Made by a program: the position numbers and the translations under genes. A stretch of DNA of 64,000 bases, taken from contig VXIS01000061.1 in NCBI GenBank assembly GCA_008704415.1, positions 1 through 64,000 on the forward strand, given 5' to 3'. Below are positions 23,698 through 33,900 of this stretch, in pieces (the stretch's first letter is position 1; each line of letters starts with the position of its first letter). This DNA is from Sphaerosporella brunnea. Its lineage: Eukaryota; Ascomycota; Pezizomycetes; Pezizales; Pyronemataceae. The notes beneath the pieces were generated by a model that worked only from the letters and a program-made list of their open reading frames with translations, was not told the origin of the DNA and made no database searches.

Positions 23698-23761
23698 TGA
23701 TTCGGTCATATCCATATCCGGGGTAATCTGAAGGTCACCCGTTCAATCCGGGTTTGGCGCA
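23661..23761 (+). tRNA. tRNA-Phe (GAA) with intron, copy B
   Basis: Complete: GCGCTAATAGCTCAGTTGGG, anticodon GAA in CAGACTGAAG, an intron of about 28 nt, T-arm ACCCGTTCAATCCGGGT, acceptor end TTTGGCGC and discriminator A. A run of T follows (GAATTTTTTG), a Pol III terminator. It matches copy A in both body and intron. Confidence 0.92.
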
Positions 23762-23996
23762 TGAATTTTTTGTTTTTTCTTTCTTTTTCTTTATTTAACC
23801 CTCAAACATCGCCGCTGTTGATTGGAGCGTCCTAAACTTCACCAGCCGGAATGGTCAAAACCCACCCCGAACCATACAGACCAGCCAGACTTATCTCCAT
23901 CCCGATTTTCCGACTCAGAAAATTTCTTCTTCCCCCCCCCCCCCAAAGACTTCCTCCAATCTCCTAGAGGGACAACACTTGACCACCAAAAAGCCA

Positions 23997-24120
23997 TGCG
24001 CCAAACCCGGATTGAACGACGGGTGACCTTCAAATTGCATATGTACATGCTGTACAACCCGGATGGATACATATATATGACTGAAGAAGAACTTCAGTCT
24101 CCAAACCGAGCTATTGGTGC
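23997..24120 (-). pseudogene. Degenerate tRNA-Phe, inverted relative to copy B
   Basis: On the minus strand it has a 5' end GCACCAATAGCTCGGTTTGG and a 3' end with CGTTCAATCCGGGTTTGGCGC, so both arms of a tRNA-Phe are present. The anticodon region is expanded and altered (TTCTTCTTCAGTCATATATATG and further inserted sequence) and the D-arm is shortened. Not expected to be functional. Confidence 0.7.
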
Positions 24121-24410
24121 TTGATATGGTTCGTGTTGGCTCTGACGCGTTCAGAATATTTGTGGTGAAGACGGTTAGACGTGGCTAGATAGGTAGCCAC
24201 GCGGGTAGCAACTTCTTGCGATGGCAGACATATTGTGTGCTGCTGTGGGGTGTCGAAGTGAGGAGAAGAAGTAATAAACAGAATCGCCCGTGCATTCATC
24301 AACGTAATTGAGCTTTGTGTGTTGTCCCACATGTATACAGCCCTCAAAGCAACCGCGCCTCTGCCATCATGTAGATATGAGCCTTGAAAACCCAGCAAGC
24401 ACCACTCCGC
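24121..24410. other. Intergenic
   Basis: Nothing recognised. Confidence 0.3.
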
Positions 24411-25503
24411 CTAAAATACCAACTCGGCCACCAAATCACCCACAATCTCCCTAACCCCCTCCCATCCACGTTCCCTAACCACAACGCCCGTCTTTGCCTC
24501 CGTAAAAACCACTTTCTTAACCTTCGCCAGCACGCCGACGTTTACTGGATCTATCTCTTTTACGGTATCCAGAAACTCCTTCTCGACAGCCTGCAGCGTT
24601 GCGTCCTTCGCCACGGTAACGAAGACGCCCGTGAACCCGTCGTAGTTCCGCCTCACCACCTGCTCGGAATCGGAGTCGGAATCCGAGGCGCTCGGGCTCC
24701 GGAGGGAGACGGCGGTTGTTAGAGAGGTGATGCGGAAGACCCGGAGGGTTGGGCGAACTGGTCGCATGGGACTGGTGGAGATTAAAAGCTCTTGAGCTTG
24801 CTTGCGAGTCTTGTGGAGGCTGTGCCGGAGGGAAGCGACTTTTTGTTCGGTGGTGTCCGGTTTTTGGTTTGCGGTGGTGGTGGGGGGGCGTCCCACCCGG
24901 CCTTGGGGGAGATAGCCGCTGAGCTTCTTCAGCAGGTAGTGCGGCGTGAAACCTGCAGGCAGCGAGTCGTACCAAGCGCATGCAGCGGGCTCGATGAATA
25001 TCGACGGGAAATATGGGAAAATCACTTCAGACGTTTCAAGGTGGGCTTCGAGAGCATCGACGACCTTCTGGAGTTCGAGGTCGTTGAGCGCGGATCCATA
25101 GAATAAAGGGCTCCAAGTTGTATAAAGGTCGCGGAGTGGACTCGGGACGACGGCGGGGGGTGGTGCTGTTTCGGGTAGAAAGGAGCGAAGTTCCGCCATC
25201 AGCTCGTCTGGGCTGAACTGTTTGAGAGGATTATACCAATCGTGTGCCGAGGGCTCAAGGAAGAGCGATGGGGAGAACTTGATAATCTCCGTCTTGGGCC
25301 GGTGCGCTCCGAGAGTGGAGAGGAGCACGCGCAGCGCAGAGTCATTTGAGGCTGTGCTGCATCCATGGCCCTTGGGTCTCCAACTGGTTCTGAGTTTATC
25401 GAGCGGTAGGGCCCCAGGGCTGGTGGAAACACGGTGGAAGCCCTGCTTGCGGGGCGCCGCTGAGGTTATTCAGGCGCTGGAGCTCGGTGTATTGGAGCTC
25501 CAT
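24411..25503 (-). CDS. Unknown protein with two tandem homologous segments
   Basis: Two exons, 25503-25433 and 25389-24411 (43-nt intron, GTGTTT..CTCAG), give 349 aa starting 'MELQYTELQRLNNLSGAPQA'. The intron is needed to link the N-terminal peptide to the main frame and is short for this genome, so the start is less certain. Two ~65-residue segments in the first half align with each other: 'FSPSLFLEPSAHDWYNPL' and 'YFPSIFIEPAACAWYDSL', each preceded by a helix of the ALND/ASND type and followed by L-x-x-x-L-x-x-x-L-P. Then come an acidic Ser/Asp run and a C-terminal 'VVVRERGWEGVREIV'. No known domain was recognised. Cellular role unknown. Confidence 0.65.
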
Positions 25504-26715
25504 GGGTTCCACGCGGTGCAGTATGGAGGTCCTGCAATCTGGGTTCTGAACTCTGGGACCGGCGCTACGTCAAGTCCCAGAAGGTTCCTGGACCGATCTT
25601 GTCAGAGAGAGGTATGATGGGAGGCGATTGAGCGGTAGAGCAAACCAGCTACGCGCACCTGTGACTCTGCCCTAACATCAAAACGAAGATTCTGTTGGCA
25701 ACATACTTCTCACTCAAGAAGAGGGTCGAGAATTACCGGTAGCTAACGAAGGCTGCTAGATGTTTGTTTTCTGACGTATAAGCATGTATAAAAGCTTGGA
25801 TTCCAAAGATAGCAACCACACATAACGGAGCGCACACAAAAATAAAGAAAACAGATTCCAGAAACAGCCTGAGTGGAGCGCAATCGTTTTTCCGCAGTTT
25901 TTTTACATTGGTCTGCGAATGGTTATCGTTGTCCTTGTGAAATTCGCAAAGCCTCTGCTTTCTGTATTTTGGACAAAACCCACCAGCCCCCCAGTTCGCT
26001 TTTAGTTATCGTTATGCTGTATCCCTAGCAAAACCTCTCTATTCTCTTGAGGACCAGGAGATCGTACACACCTTTTTTGCAAAGTAACTATCCATCTCCT
26101 TTTTGGGAGGAGCTTGAGCAATTTGCTTCTGTGCTTGCAGAGGTAAGCTCTTCGCCGTTTAATTTGCACACACTCTCCCTTTGAGCGGGCATTCCCACTT
26201 GGGATTCGGTCCACGGCGAAAAGAGAAACCGCCTCGGCGCTGAGAAAGCGGGCAAGCTTTCGCACATCCATGCCAAAATGCGTGTTATTGAGCGGCCACA
26301 GACCGAATCGAAGAGCTGGTTTCAGCTGCCGGCTGACCCCTCTGATGGAACTTGAAAAGGAATACGAGGAGGAACCGGCATGGGCTATTATTAAAGATTA
26401 AGCTTATATTCAGGAGGATATTTTGAGGGTGGACGCCATGGTTCCCCAACCGCAATGATAAGTCCATCCTCACTGGCTTTCACTCACTGCATCGTAGGAG
26501 TCTATAAATACTATTTACACTCAAAACTAACATTAGAAGACCATACGTTTCAATACCTTTCTGAAAAAAATCCAGAGCTTGAGGCAAAACTACACTGAAA
26601 AAAAAAATAAGGTGGTGCCGAGACTGAATGACGGCCCATGAATCGCGCTTTTTTCACCGCTTCTTTTTGACTTTTCTCAACGTCCGGGCTCCACGCTGCC
26701 GCTCTCTCCCTAGAT
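25504..26715. other. Accessory DNA upstream of the hAT tail
   Basis: No gene supported. An 89-codon minus frame at 26002-26271 is Lys/Arg-rich but unrecognised. It may belong to the decayed hAT element at 26.7-27.0 kb. Confidence 0.35.
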
Positions 26716-27030
26716 CTAATCCAATGCCATCTCCAAAAACTCGTCTTCCAGTTCCATCAGCTCCTCTTCAATTTCGACCAATTGTTTTTCTTCGACTGCG
26801 TGGGGTGGCGGAAGGAGCGTTCTAGAACACTTAGGTTTACATGGATGTAGGATAGCTTGTCAGCTCGCTCTGCTGTAAGGCTATTCCTCTTTTTGTCGTA
26901 AAGGAGATTTCTGGTGGGGAAATGAACGGGGGACAGAGTTGGGAAGCGTGTGAAGAAGCCTGACCGTTGCAGTTCGAAGGATGTTATTTCTTTCCAAAAA
27001 TTAAGAGCGTTGTCTGCAAGTTCCCACACA
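26716..27030 (-). pseudogene. hAT transposase C-terminal fragment
   Basis: The minus-strand frame reads 'NALNFWKEITSFEL', then 'LLYDKKRNSLTAERADKLSY' and 'IHVNLSVLERSF', which fits the hAT dimerisation region (R-N-x-L-x-x-x-x-A-x-K-L). After a frameshift near 26760 it continues in another frame as 'VEIEEELMELEDEFLEMALD' to a stop at 26716. Only the tail is recognisable, so this is a broken copy. No 8-bp duplication or terminal repeats were found. Confidence 0.6.
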
Positions 27031-28179
27031 GGGCTTTGACAGCTGCGGTATTTGGCATACTGGCTACGAGCCGCCTCCGGGTTTGTGCAGTCGCACTTTC
27101 TCCTGATGCCGTATCAAACAAAGGTTTATACCACTCTCAAGCGCTGTAATCTAGCGGATAAGTTTACCTAAACTTATATTGCGTTACTTCATCGAATCGT
27201 ATTTATCGGCCCTACTACATCGTCTATTTTACTCGAAAGGGTTTAGTCCTGCTCATAATTTGGTTTTATTTCGAAATGTACCGTTAGGAAACCGTATAAG
27301 CTCGGTATCTATGTTTGCAAAGATAAAAGCCAGACCGCTACTCAAGCAGCGAGTGACACGAAGTGACGCTTGCCTCTCGCCTCTGTGCAGATGAAGATCG
27401 CTGCCTCCGTTGGAATCAAGGCTGAGTCTACTCTCAACTCGGCCTTTCCTTCAAACCACATTCTTCCGTCATCTTTGTCCAAAAACTTGGCGTCGATGTC
27501 CGAGAACAAACAGGATAGCAAGTATTTTACCATCTGCTGCTGGGCTACCAGTCCCAAGTTTGTTTTCCGGCTTTGTTCATTTTGATGGCCGGACTGCGCT
27601 GAGACCGCTGCCCCGATACACTCGCCCCGGGCTGCAATTCACTGCGACACTGCATCTTGGACAACCTCCACCCCCAGTTTTTGGGCTCCAGCCTCTCCCA
27701 CTCGCTATGACGAATCTTGGAACTGCTTTCAAACGTCTGCCAACTCGATCCGTCCACCGACACCGTGCAACCAAGTCGCAGGGAATTTATGTCCCTACGA
27801 AAGATAGACAGTGAAAAGCAAGAGCTTGGTCCCCCAATGTTCAAATAGCCTCAAAAACGGGAGCTCAAGGGTTGTCTACTAGGGGACACCAGTCGGCTGT
27901 CTCTGTCTTTCGGGGAGCGTGGACGGTCGAAGGACGGGGAAATGTAAGAACTTAGGCTCTATCGCTGAGACCTGAAATGATATGGAGCGGCTATATCCCC
28001 TTCCTCAAGGCGGTCTGCGGCCTGGGAATTTAAAGGCGGCGACAGTGGACAAGTTTTCTGGTCCGTCGTCGTCCTAGAAGGCTTAAGAATGTCACTCTCT
28101 TTCACAACTTTCCATCCCTCACTAATTAGCCAGTTGCCATCCCATCTTGACCTGCTATCTTTGCCGCTCTTGAACATCA
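27031..28179. other. Intergenic, no gene seen
   Basis: Several 60-130 codon frames overlap on both strands. None shows a recognisable motif or splice pattern. Confidence 0.35.
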
Positions 28180-28271
28180 GGCTCGGATGGTCTAGCGGTA
28201 TGATTCTCGCTTAGGGTGACTCCCTAAGTTCAAATTGCGAGAGGTCCCCGGTTCAAATCCGGGTTCGAGCC
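28180..28271 (+). tRNA. tRNA-Pro (AGG) with intron, copy 3
   Basis: Same body as copy 1 with small changes (TAGCGGTA in the D-loop, TGACTCCC in the intron). Acceptor GGCTCGG pairs with TCGAGCC and the anticodon is AGG. The nearest strong T-run lies about 40 nt downstream, so termination may be less efficient. Confidence 0.92.
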
Positions 28272-29071
28272 ATGTTTGGTGAAGATGTTGTTGTTGTCTT
28301 CCTTTTTGCAGTTTTTTTTTTCTGCTTGGTGGAGAGTGGAGAGCGACGGCTTTGTTTTTAATGCCTTTGGGTTTGCTCTTGAAGATCCAGTTGCACCAGA
28401 AGGATGGATGGATACCCGGACGTCCCTTCTTGGTCAGCCGGCCCTGATGGTGTGCTGTTGTTTTCCTGGAGGACTGGGTGCCAGCGGTGAGGGATTCGAA
28501 GACCGCCGCCGAGATACGAGAGACAGGCAGGGTGTTCACCAGGCTACATGCAATAGGTAGACAGAAAACATTTCCACCCAATTTCTCCCAACCTCCCCTT
28601 CTCCAGCTAGAGCGTGGTCGGGCGCTCGCTCTAGCAGCTACCGGGGTTGTAAGTGATGGATGTATCTTGCTCGCCTAGAAGTCGAAGTTGCTGCAGATAG
28701 ATGCTGTTGCCATCACTCGACACAGACCCCCCCAACGCAATGATACAAATGTCCCAACACCAAGCGTGTAGCCTCCTGCATGCGCGCGAGTAAGTCTTTG
28801 GTGCTTTGGAAAACACCCGGTCACTCTTGAAGTGTCACGGTGCAAAAAACTGTGTTCCGAGTGAGAGCTGCAGGATCTCAAACAATTGAAGAGTTCATAG
28901 AAAGATGCCCGCACACCCCTCTCGTGCGTTCACCCCTTGATTGCGGCGTAAACCTCGACCATCCCATACCACACAATCCGCCGCCAACCTCCGCCGCCAC
29001 TGGCGTCCCTCACTACCGCCCGCCGTTCCGTTCCTCACAACCTCTCACGACCCACCTCTGCCACCGTCCCA
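28272..29071. other. Upstream region of NC2-beta
   Basis: No gene. A C-rich stretch lies just upstream of the NC2-beta start. Confidence 0.35.
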
Positions 29072-29717
29072 ATGGCGGATACAGACAAGGAGGGTACCGC
29101 TCACTCCCTTCCATCTCAAACCCCCCCCCCGCTGCAAAAGCTCAAACCAACCTAACAATGCCCGTGCAGCCAACAGCTTCCCGAAAGCGACCATCCAGAA
29201 CCTTATCAAAGCGTGCCTTCCCAGCGATTGCAGGGCCAGCCCCGAATTTCGCGACCTCGTGAACGAGTGCTGCGTCGAGTTCGTCAAGATGTTGACCACC
29301 GAAGCCAACGAGATCGTCGACCAGGAGGGCAAGAAGATCATCGCCCCGCAGCATCTGGTCAAGGCTTTGAAAGAGCTCGGCTTCGGTGAGTATGCGGCAG
29401 CCGCCCAGAAGGCTGGCGCTGAGGCGAACAGGGATATCCTACAGAAGGTTTGTTACCTACATTTTTTTGTTGTTGTTGTTGGAGCTGCTGCTGATGGGGA
29501 ATGGTGCATCTAGCGACGGGAGCGTAGACAGTCGATGTTGGAGCGGACCGAAGGCCTCGACGATCAGCAGCTACTCAAAGAGCAGGCTGAACTGTTCAAC
29601 GCTGCTCGTGAGAGACTCGAAGGACACCAGCCGATGGATGAGGATGAGCCGATGGATGAGGATGAGCCGCCCAAGACTGAGACCGGAGGGGAGGAGGAGG
29701 ATCTGCCGGAGGCCTAA
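29072..29717 (+). CDS. Negative cofactor 2 beta (Dr1), TBP-binding repressor subunit
   Basis: Three exons, 29072-29093, 29170-29447 and 29514-29717, give 167 aa. NC2-beta pairs with NC2-alpha (Drap1/Bur6) through histone folds. The dimer sits on TBP-DNA in the nucleus and controls preinitiation complex assembly. Visible features are 'SFPKATIQNLIK' (histone-fold helix 1), 'LVNECCVEFVKMLTTEANEI' (helix 2) and 'KKIIAPQHLVKALKELGFGE' (loop 2 and helix 3), then a helical 'RRERRQSMLE' segment and an acidic tail with the repeated unit 'PMDEDE'. The 22-nt first exon encodes MADTDKE and is joined through a 76-nt intron whose splice restores the histone fold in frame. Length is typical of Dr1 proteins. 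The first exon is the least certain part. Confidence 0.88.
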
Positions 29718-30542
29718 CGCTTTCGCTACAGCGCCTACCACATCTTCAAATTCTGATACGGCGACGGTTCGGAGTTTGGGAGGTGGTTTCAATAGACGGT
29801 AGTTTTCTTGTTTGTGCGATTTTTTTTTGATTTTTTTTTCGCTCGTTGTTGGGAGATTTTGCCTTTTTGTCTGTCGTTCGACATTTTGGCTGATAACTCA
29901 TGACACTGCGACTATGGTTTTCGGGGGAGGGGGAGGGGGGTTTTTTTTTTGATCTCTTTCATCTTTCGTGGTCGTCGAATGTGCTATGGATCCTTCTAGA
30001 TATTTGAAGCATGTACATACTTAGCATGGACTGTAGAAATCGGATCGATACGGTAGGTATCTGAGCTGAACTGAGTTGAGTTGCCGGAAACCCCCCCAAA
30101 ACTGCCCAAACTGACCGGCTTGCACAGTATCACACCCCATCCCGTGGCATCTCCCCCTTCCCAGAATGTAGCACCACCAGTCAGGAACCGACCTCATCAA
30201 ACGTGACGTCATCCGCCGTTCCAGCGGAAAGCAGTGCCTTCCTTCGCCCTAACCGTTCGTTCTCGGACAGTGAATTAACGAGCACAACAACGGCGGCGCA
30301 TTACGTTGCGACGGGAATGATCTGTCCTTGTAATTTGACGTGTTCAGGAAGGGCCGGTAGGGGGCCGGGGGGGGGGGTTAATATAGAGGAGCTGTGGGTA
30401 GAGGCGGCATTCGCGGATGGAAGGAAGGAAGGGTCGCTACTCACTAACGACGATTAGTTTGAAAATCTCTTTTTTTGGCATTACCACCTGGCTCGCGGGC
30501 TCTTCTCCACACAGTTTGCTACATACTTCCAGTACTATACTA
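29718..30542. other. 3' flank of NCB2
   Basis: T-rich and G-rich homopolymer runs, no gene. Confidence 0.35.
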
Positions 30543-30922
30543 GGGCCTGTCTGGATTCGCTTTATTTAGGAGATAATGGTCATTTGGCCAAAATATCATT
30601 AGGAATGAAATGAGGGTTTGTGGCGAAATGAGCCCCCGTCAGTATCGCTGATGTCACCGTCAGCGCTCCGGCAACCACCACAGCAAAAACATCTGCTTCA
30701 GATGCCAGGTGGCTGAGTGGCTTCCCCCACAGAGCGCAGTGAGTTTGCCACATTGCCTTATTACTGGGATAATACGGACGGTCACTGGCAGTACCCGCCG
30801 CCCGGCTGCCGCCCCGTCACTGTGATCTTGTGCGGCCGAATCCAAACAACCCCCGCTTTAGCGAAAATATATTTTGGCCAAATGACCATTATCTCCTAAA
30901 TAAAGCGAATCCAGACAGGCCC
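30543..30922. mobile_element. 380-bp MITE with 54-bp perfect inverted termini
   Basis: 30543-30596 (starting GGGCCTGTCTGGATTCGCTT) is the exact reverse complement of 30869-30922. The inner ~270 bp has no coding frame. The first flanking bases do not give a convincing target duplication (CTA on the left, TTA on the right), so the superfamily is unsettled; hAT or PIF/Harbinger are candidates. Perfect arms imply recent mobility or gene conversion. It lies 50 bp from the 3' end of the glucan lyase gene. Confidence 0.85.
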
Positions 30923-30972
30923 TTACAGAAAAGAAAAAAAACAAAAACAAAAAAAGGGCAGATTACAACAAC

Positions 30973-33900
30973 CTACAGCATTTTTGGTGTAAGAGTGACA
31001 ACGATCTCCGCAGACTCCCCCAAGGTCTCGTATATCCTCACGATTACCGCGCGCAACTCTTCTTCACTTTTATTCTCGCTTGGGGGATCGCGTTGCCAGG
31101 CGATGGTGTCGGGTTTGACGGCCACCTGAATGTTCCCGACGTCTACGCCTTCGCCGTAATAGACGACAAGCGTGTAATCGTTGCCGATCTCCCTTTGCGG
31201 GTCGTAGTTGTTGTGCGCCTGCACCATGGTGATTGTTCGTACCGAGTCGTTAGATATGGGAAGTGTCGAATTCTGCCGACTATTAGATATCGAAAATCGA
31301 AAATCGAAAAAAAAAAAAAAGGGGGGGTGACTTTAAATACCTGGTACAGCGCAACTTTCCGGAATTCACTCTTGGCTCTCCGGTCCCGCTCTGAGATATC
31401 CCCCTTGTCGTCCGCAGTGACGGAATGCGCACGGAGCCGTCTGGCAGTGGCGAGCTCTTTCTCTTCTTGGGCCTCGAAAGCTTGGTATTGGACCAGGCCT
31501 TTTGGGGCGCTACTACGACTGACGCCATCGTCCAGATAGGTGTGATATTTCTAGCGGCACCAGTCAGCAAAGCGATCTAGAGAAGAAAACACAGCAGGCT
31601 TTGGAACTCACTTGATCCTTCCCTGGGTAAATATTGAACTTGATATGGTTCGGCCCCTCACGAAAGTCGTCAACATATTGGCGAACTTTTATTTGCGGAA
31701 GGATGGAGCCTGCTTTGACGTCAGCCAAGAAAACCTGCCGAGGATTATTTTTTTGTTTCTCGCCTTCTCTGATGAAAACAGGTGTCACGTAAGGGAAGTC
31801 TTCATAGTTGTTTGTGATCTTTGCGGTGAAGCTAACAACTGTGCCGCCTTCGATTGGAGGCCCGAGGGCTTCTCCTTGGTCGTCCCAAGGCCGCAAGTTC
31901 GAGGTGTACCAGAAGTAACCCAATGGCAAGTAAACGTCTCTGTTGTTACCCGGGTTTTCGTCGTAGCTGTGCATGATGGGTGCTACTAGAATATTACGGT
32001 GACACATGTATTGGTTATTCAAGAACTCCCGACTTTCGTTGAAGAAAGTACGATCTTGAGTATCCGTCAAAAGCTGCGTTTTGTCAGTGGGCATTCCCAA
32101 CCGCTGGCGAGGATGGTATCATACCATAGACCTCGCAATCGGCAAACCGTTGATGACATTCTCGAACATAGCGTCGTAGAGAGTCTGCATCAGGGAATAC
32201 CGGAGCTCGACATAGTATTTTGTGATGCGCTCAACAGCCACATACAGATCATGTTGGTCTCTGGGGACCGAGGGGTCATTCCAGTAGTGTTTCGGGTAAT
32301 TGTACGGCTCCTGCGTACGCCATGAATTGTCAGTTCTAGTCCTGCTGGCTGTCGTAAACGGATAGAGATTTACACACCTGAAACCATTTCCTCCCCTTCT
32401 TGACGTAGTGATTTCTCAACCATGGCAATAGGAACGAACCAGAGTACCATCGTATAAGGAGCTCAGGACTGCAATATTTCTCCTCTTCGTCGTTATCGGT
32501 GCCAGGGTACTTTTTGGCGGGCTCGAACCCACCTGTATCAGACCCTGCAATGCTGACACCGCTGAGGCCCATAGAAAGCACCTGAGAAACGGTGATCCTC
32601 CAGAAATCCCAAGTGCTTGCGTTGTCCCCGGTCCAGAGGCCAGCAAAACGAAACATTCCAGCGAAGCTTCCACGACCGATGATAAAATTACGCTTGTTCT
32701 CTCTGCCTTTTAGACGAGAAAGGCCATGGTAAGTGGCCTTGTGTAGATTGTATGAGTAAAGCGCCCAGAGTTCAATGGCAAGCTGTTTTCTTGGCTTCTT
32801 CTTAACGGCATCGGAGTTGAGGATCAGGCGGGACGGAAACCTGTCAACGGCAATTGTTAGTCTATGGCCTAGCCGGTGCGTAGTTGAAAAATACCCTTTC
32901 ATATCGCCATATGCTTCTCCAATTGATGGCGTCGTCATGTCTTGCCAAACGAACTCCAGCCCAAGATCGAAGAGCTCTTCATACTGCTCTCCCCACCAGA
33001 TACGGTTTTCCTCAGTGTTGAGATCTGGATAGTAGCCTGGCTATGTTTTTTTTCGTTGAATCAGTACTCAAAGTTTCGGTGCAGGCAGCTCTAGGTATCT
33101 GAACCCACAGTTCCGTTTCGATAGCCATAGCTAACCGCACCGTGGTAAGGCTTCCCAGAGTTGAAGTGCTCTTCAAAATTGCTGGTAACGGTTTTAGCCT
33201 TTCGACATTGGTTTTATCTCGAGAACAACGATGAAAGTGTACACTGGCGACGGATCTTAATTCCCGGGCACTTTTCGCTACATGAAAAATCCTTTGGGAT
33301 TCTACAGTTATACCAGGTGCCAGTGCGAGACCCGTCACTGGGGTACATCCTTTATCGGTGCCTTTGCGCGCTACGAGGGGAATAGAACTTACTAGTCATC
33401 CCCATAGTCTGGCCGACGTTTTGGGTCGTTCGGATCAATTTCATCCACCTGGCCTCCGTGATAATTGAAATAACGGACATCTTTCGCCTTTCCACTGGTG
33501 CCAACCGTGTATCTGTGGTCCATGACGAATCTCCTAGCGACCACAATCGGGTTTCTCAGTTAGCCTATGCATCTTGTTGTGGAATTGCCATCTGGTATCG
33601 CTTGCACTCACCCTTCTGCAAGACCCGTTTGGAGAGTCTTGTATCCTCCCGGGCGAGATGGGGTCACGTCCCTGGTGCTGATGATAGGAGTGATATTTGT
33701 CGAGCATTTTATACCCTTTTCCCTGAGGGACGAGAACATTTGCTTGGGATTGTTAGCTGGGTTCATGGTGAATGTTCTGAACTCATGCTAAAATCTTGGT
33801 GTTAGCATCTGAAGGCATCATAGACAGCCAAGCAGCTCTTTCAGAGGAATATTACTTGAAAGTCCACATCGGCATGTATGCCATCAAGCGGGATCCCCGC

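Noticed and set aside
31093..31539. Plus-strand frame within the lyase gene
   Set aside because: Shadow of the minus-strand exons; no protein-like composition of its own.
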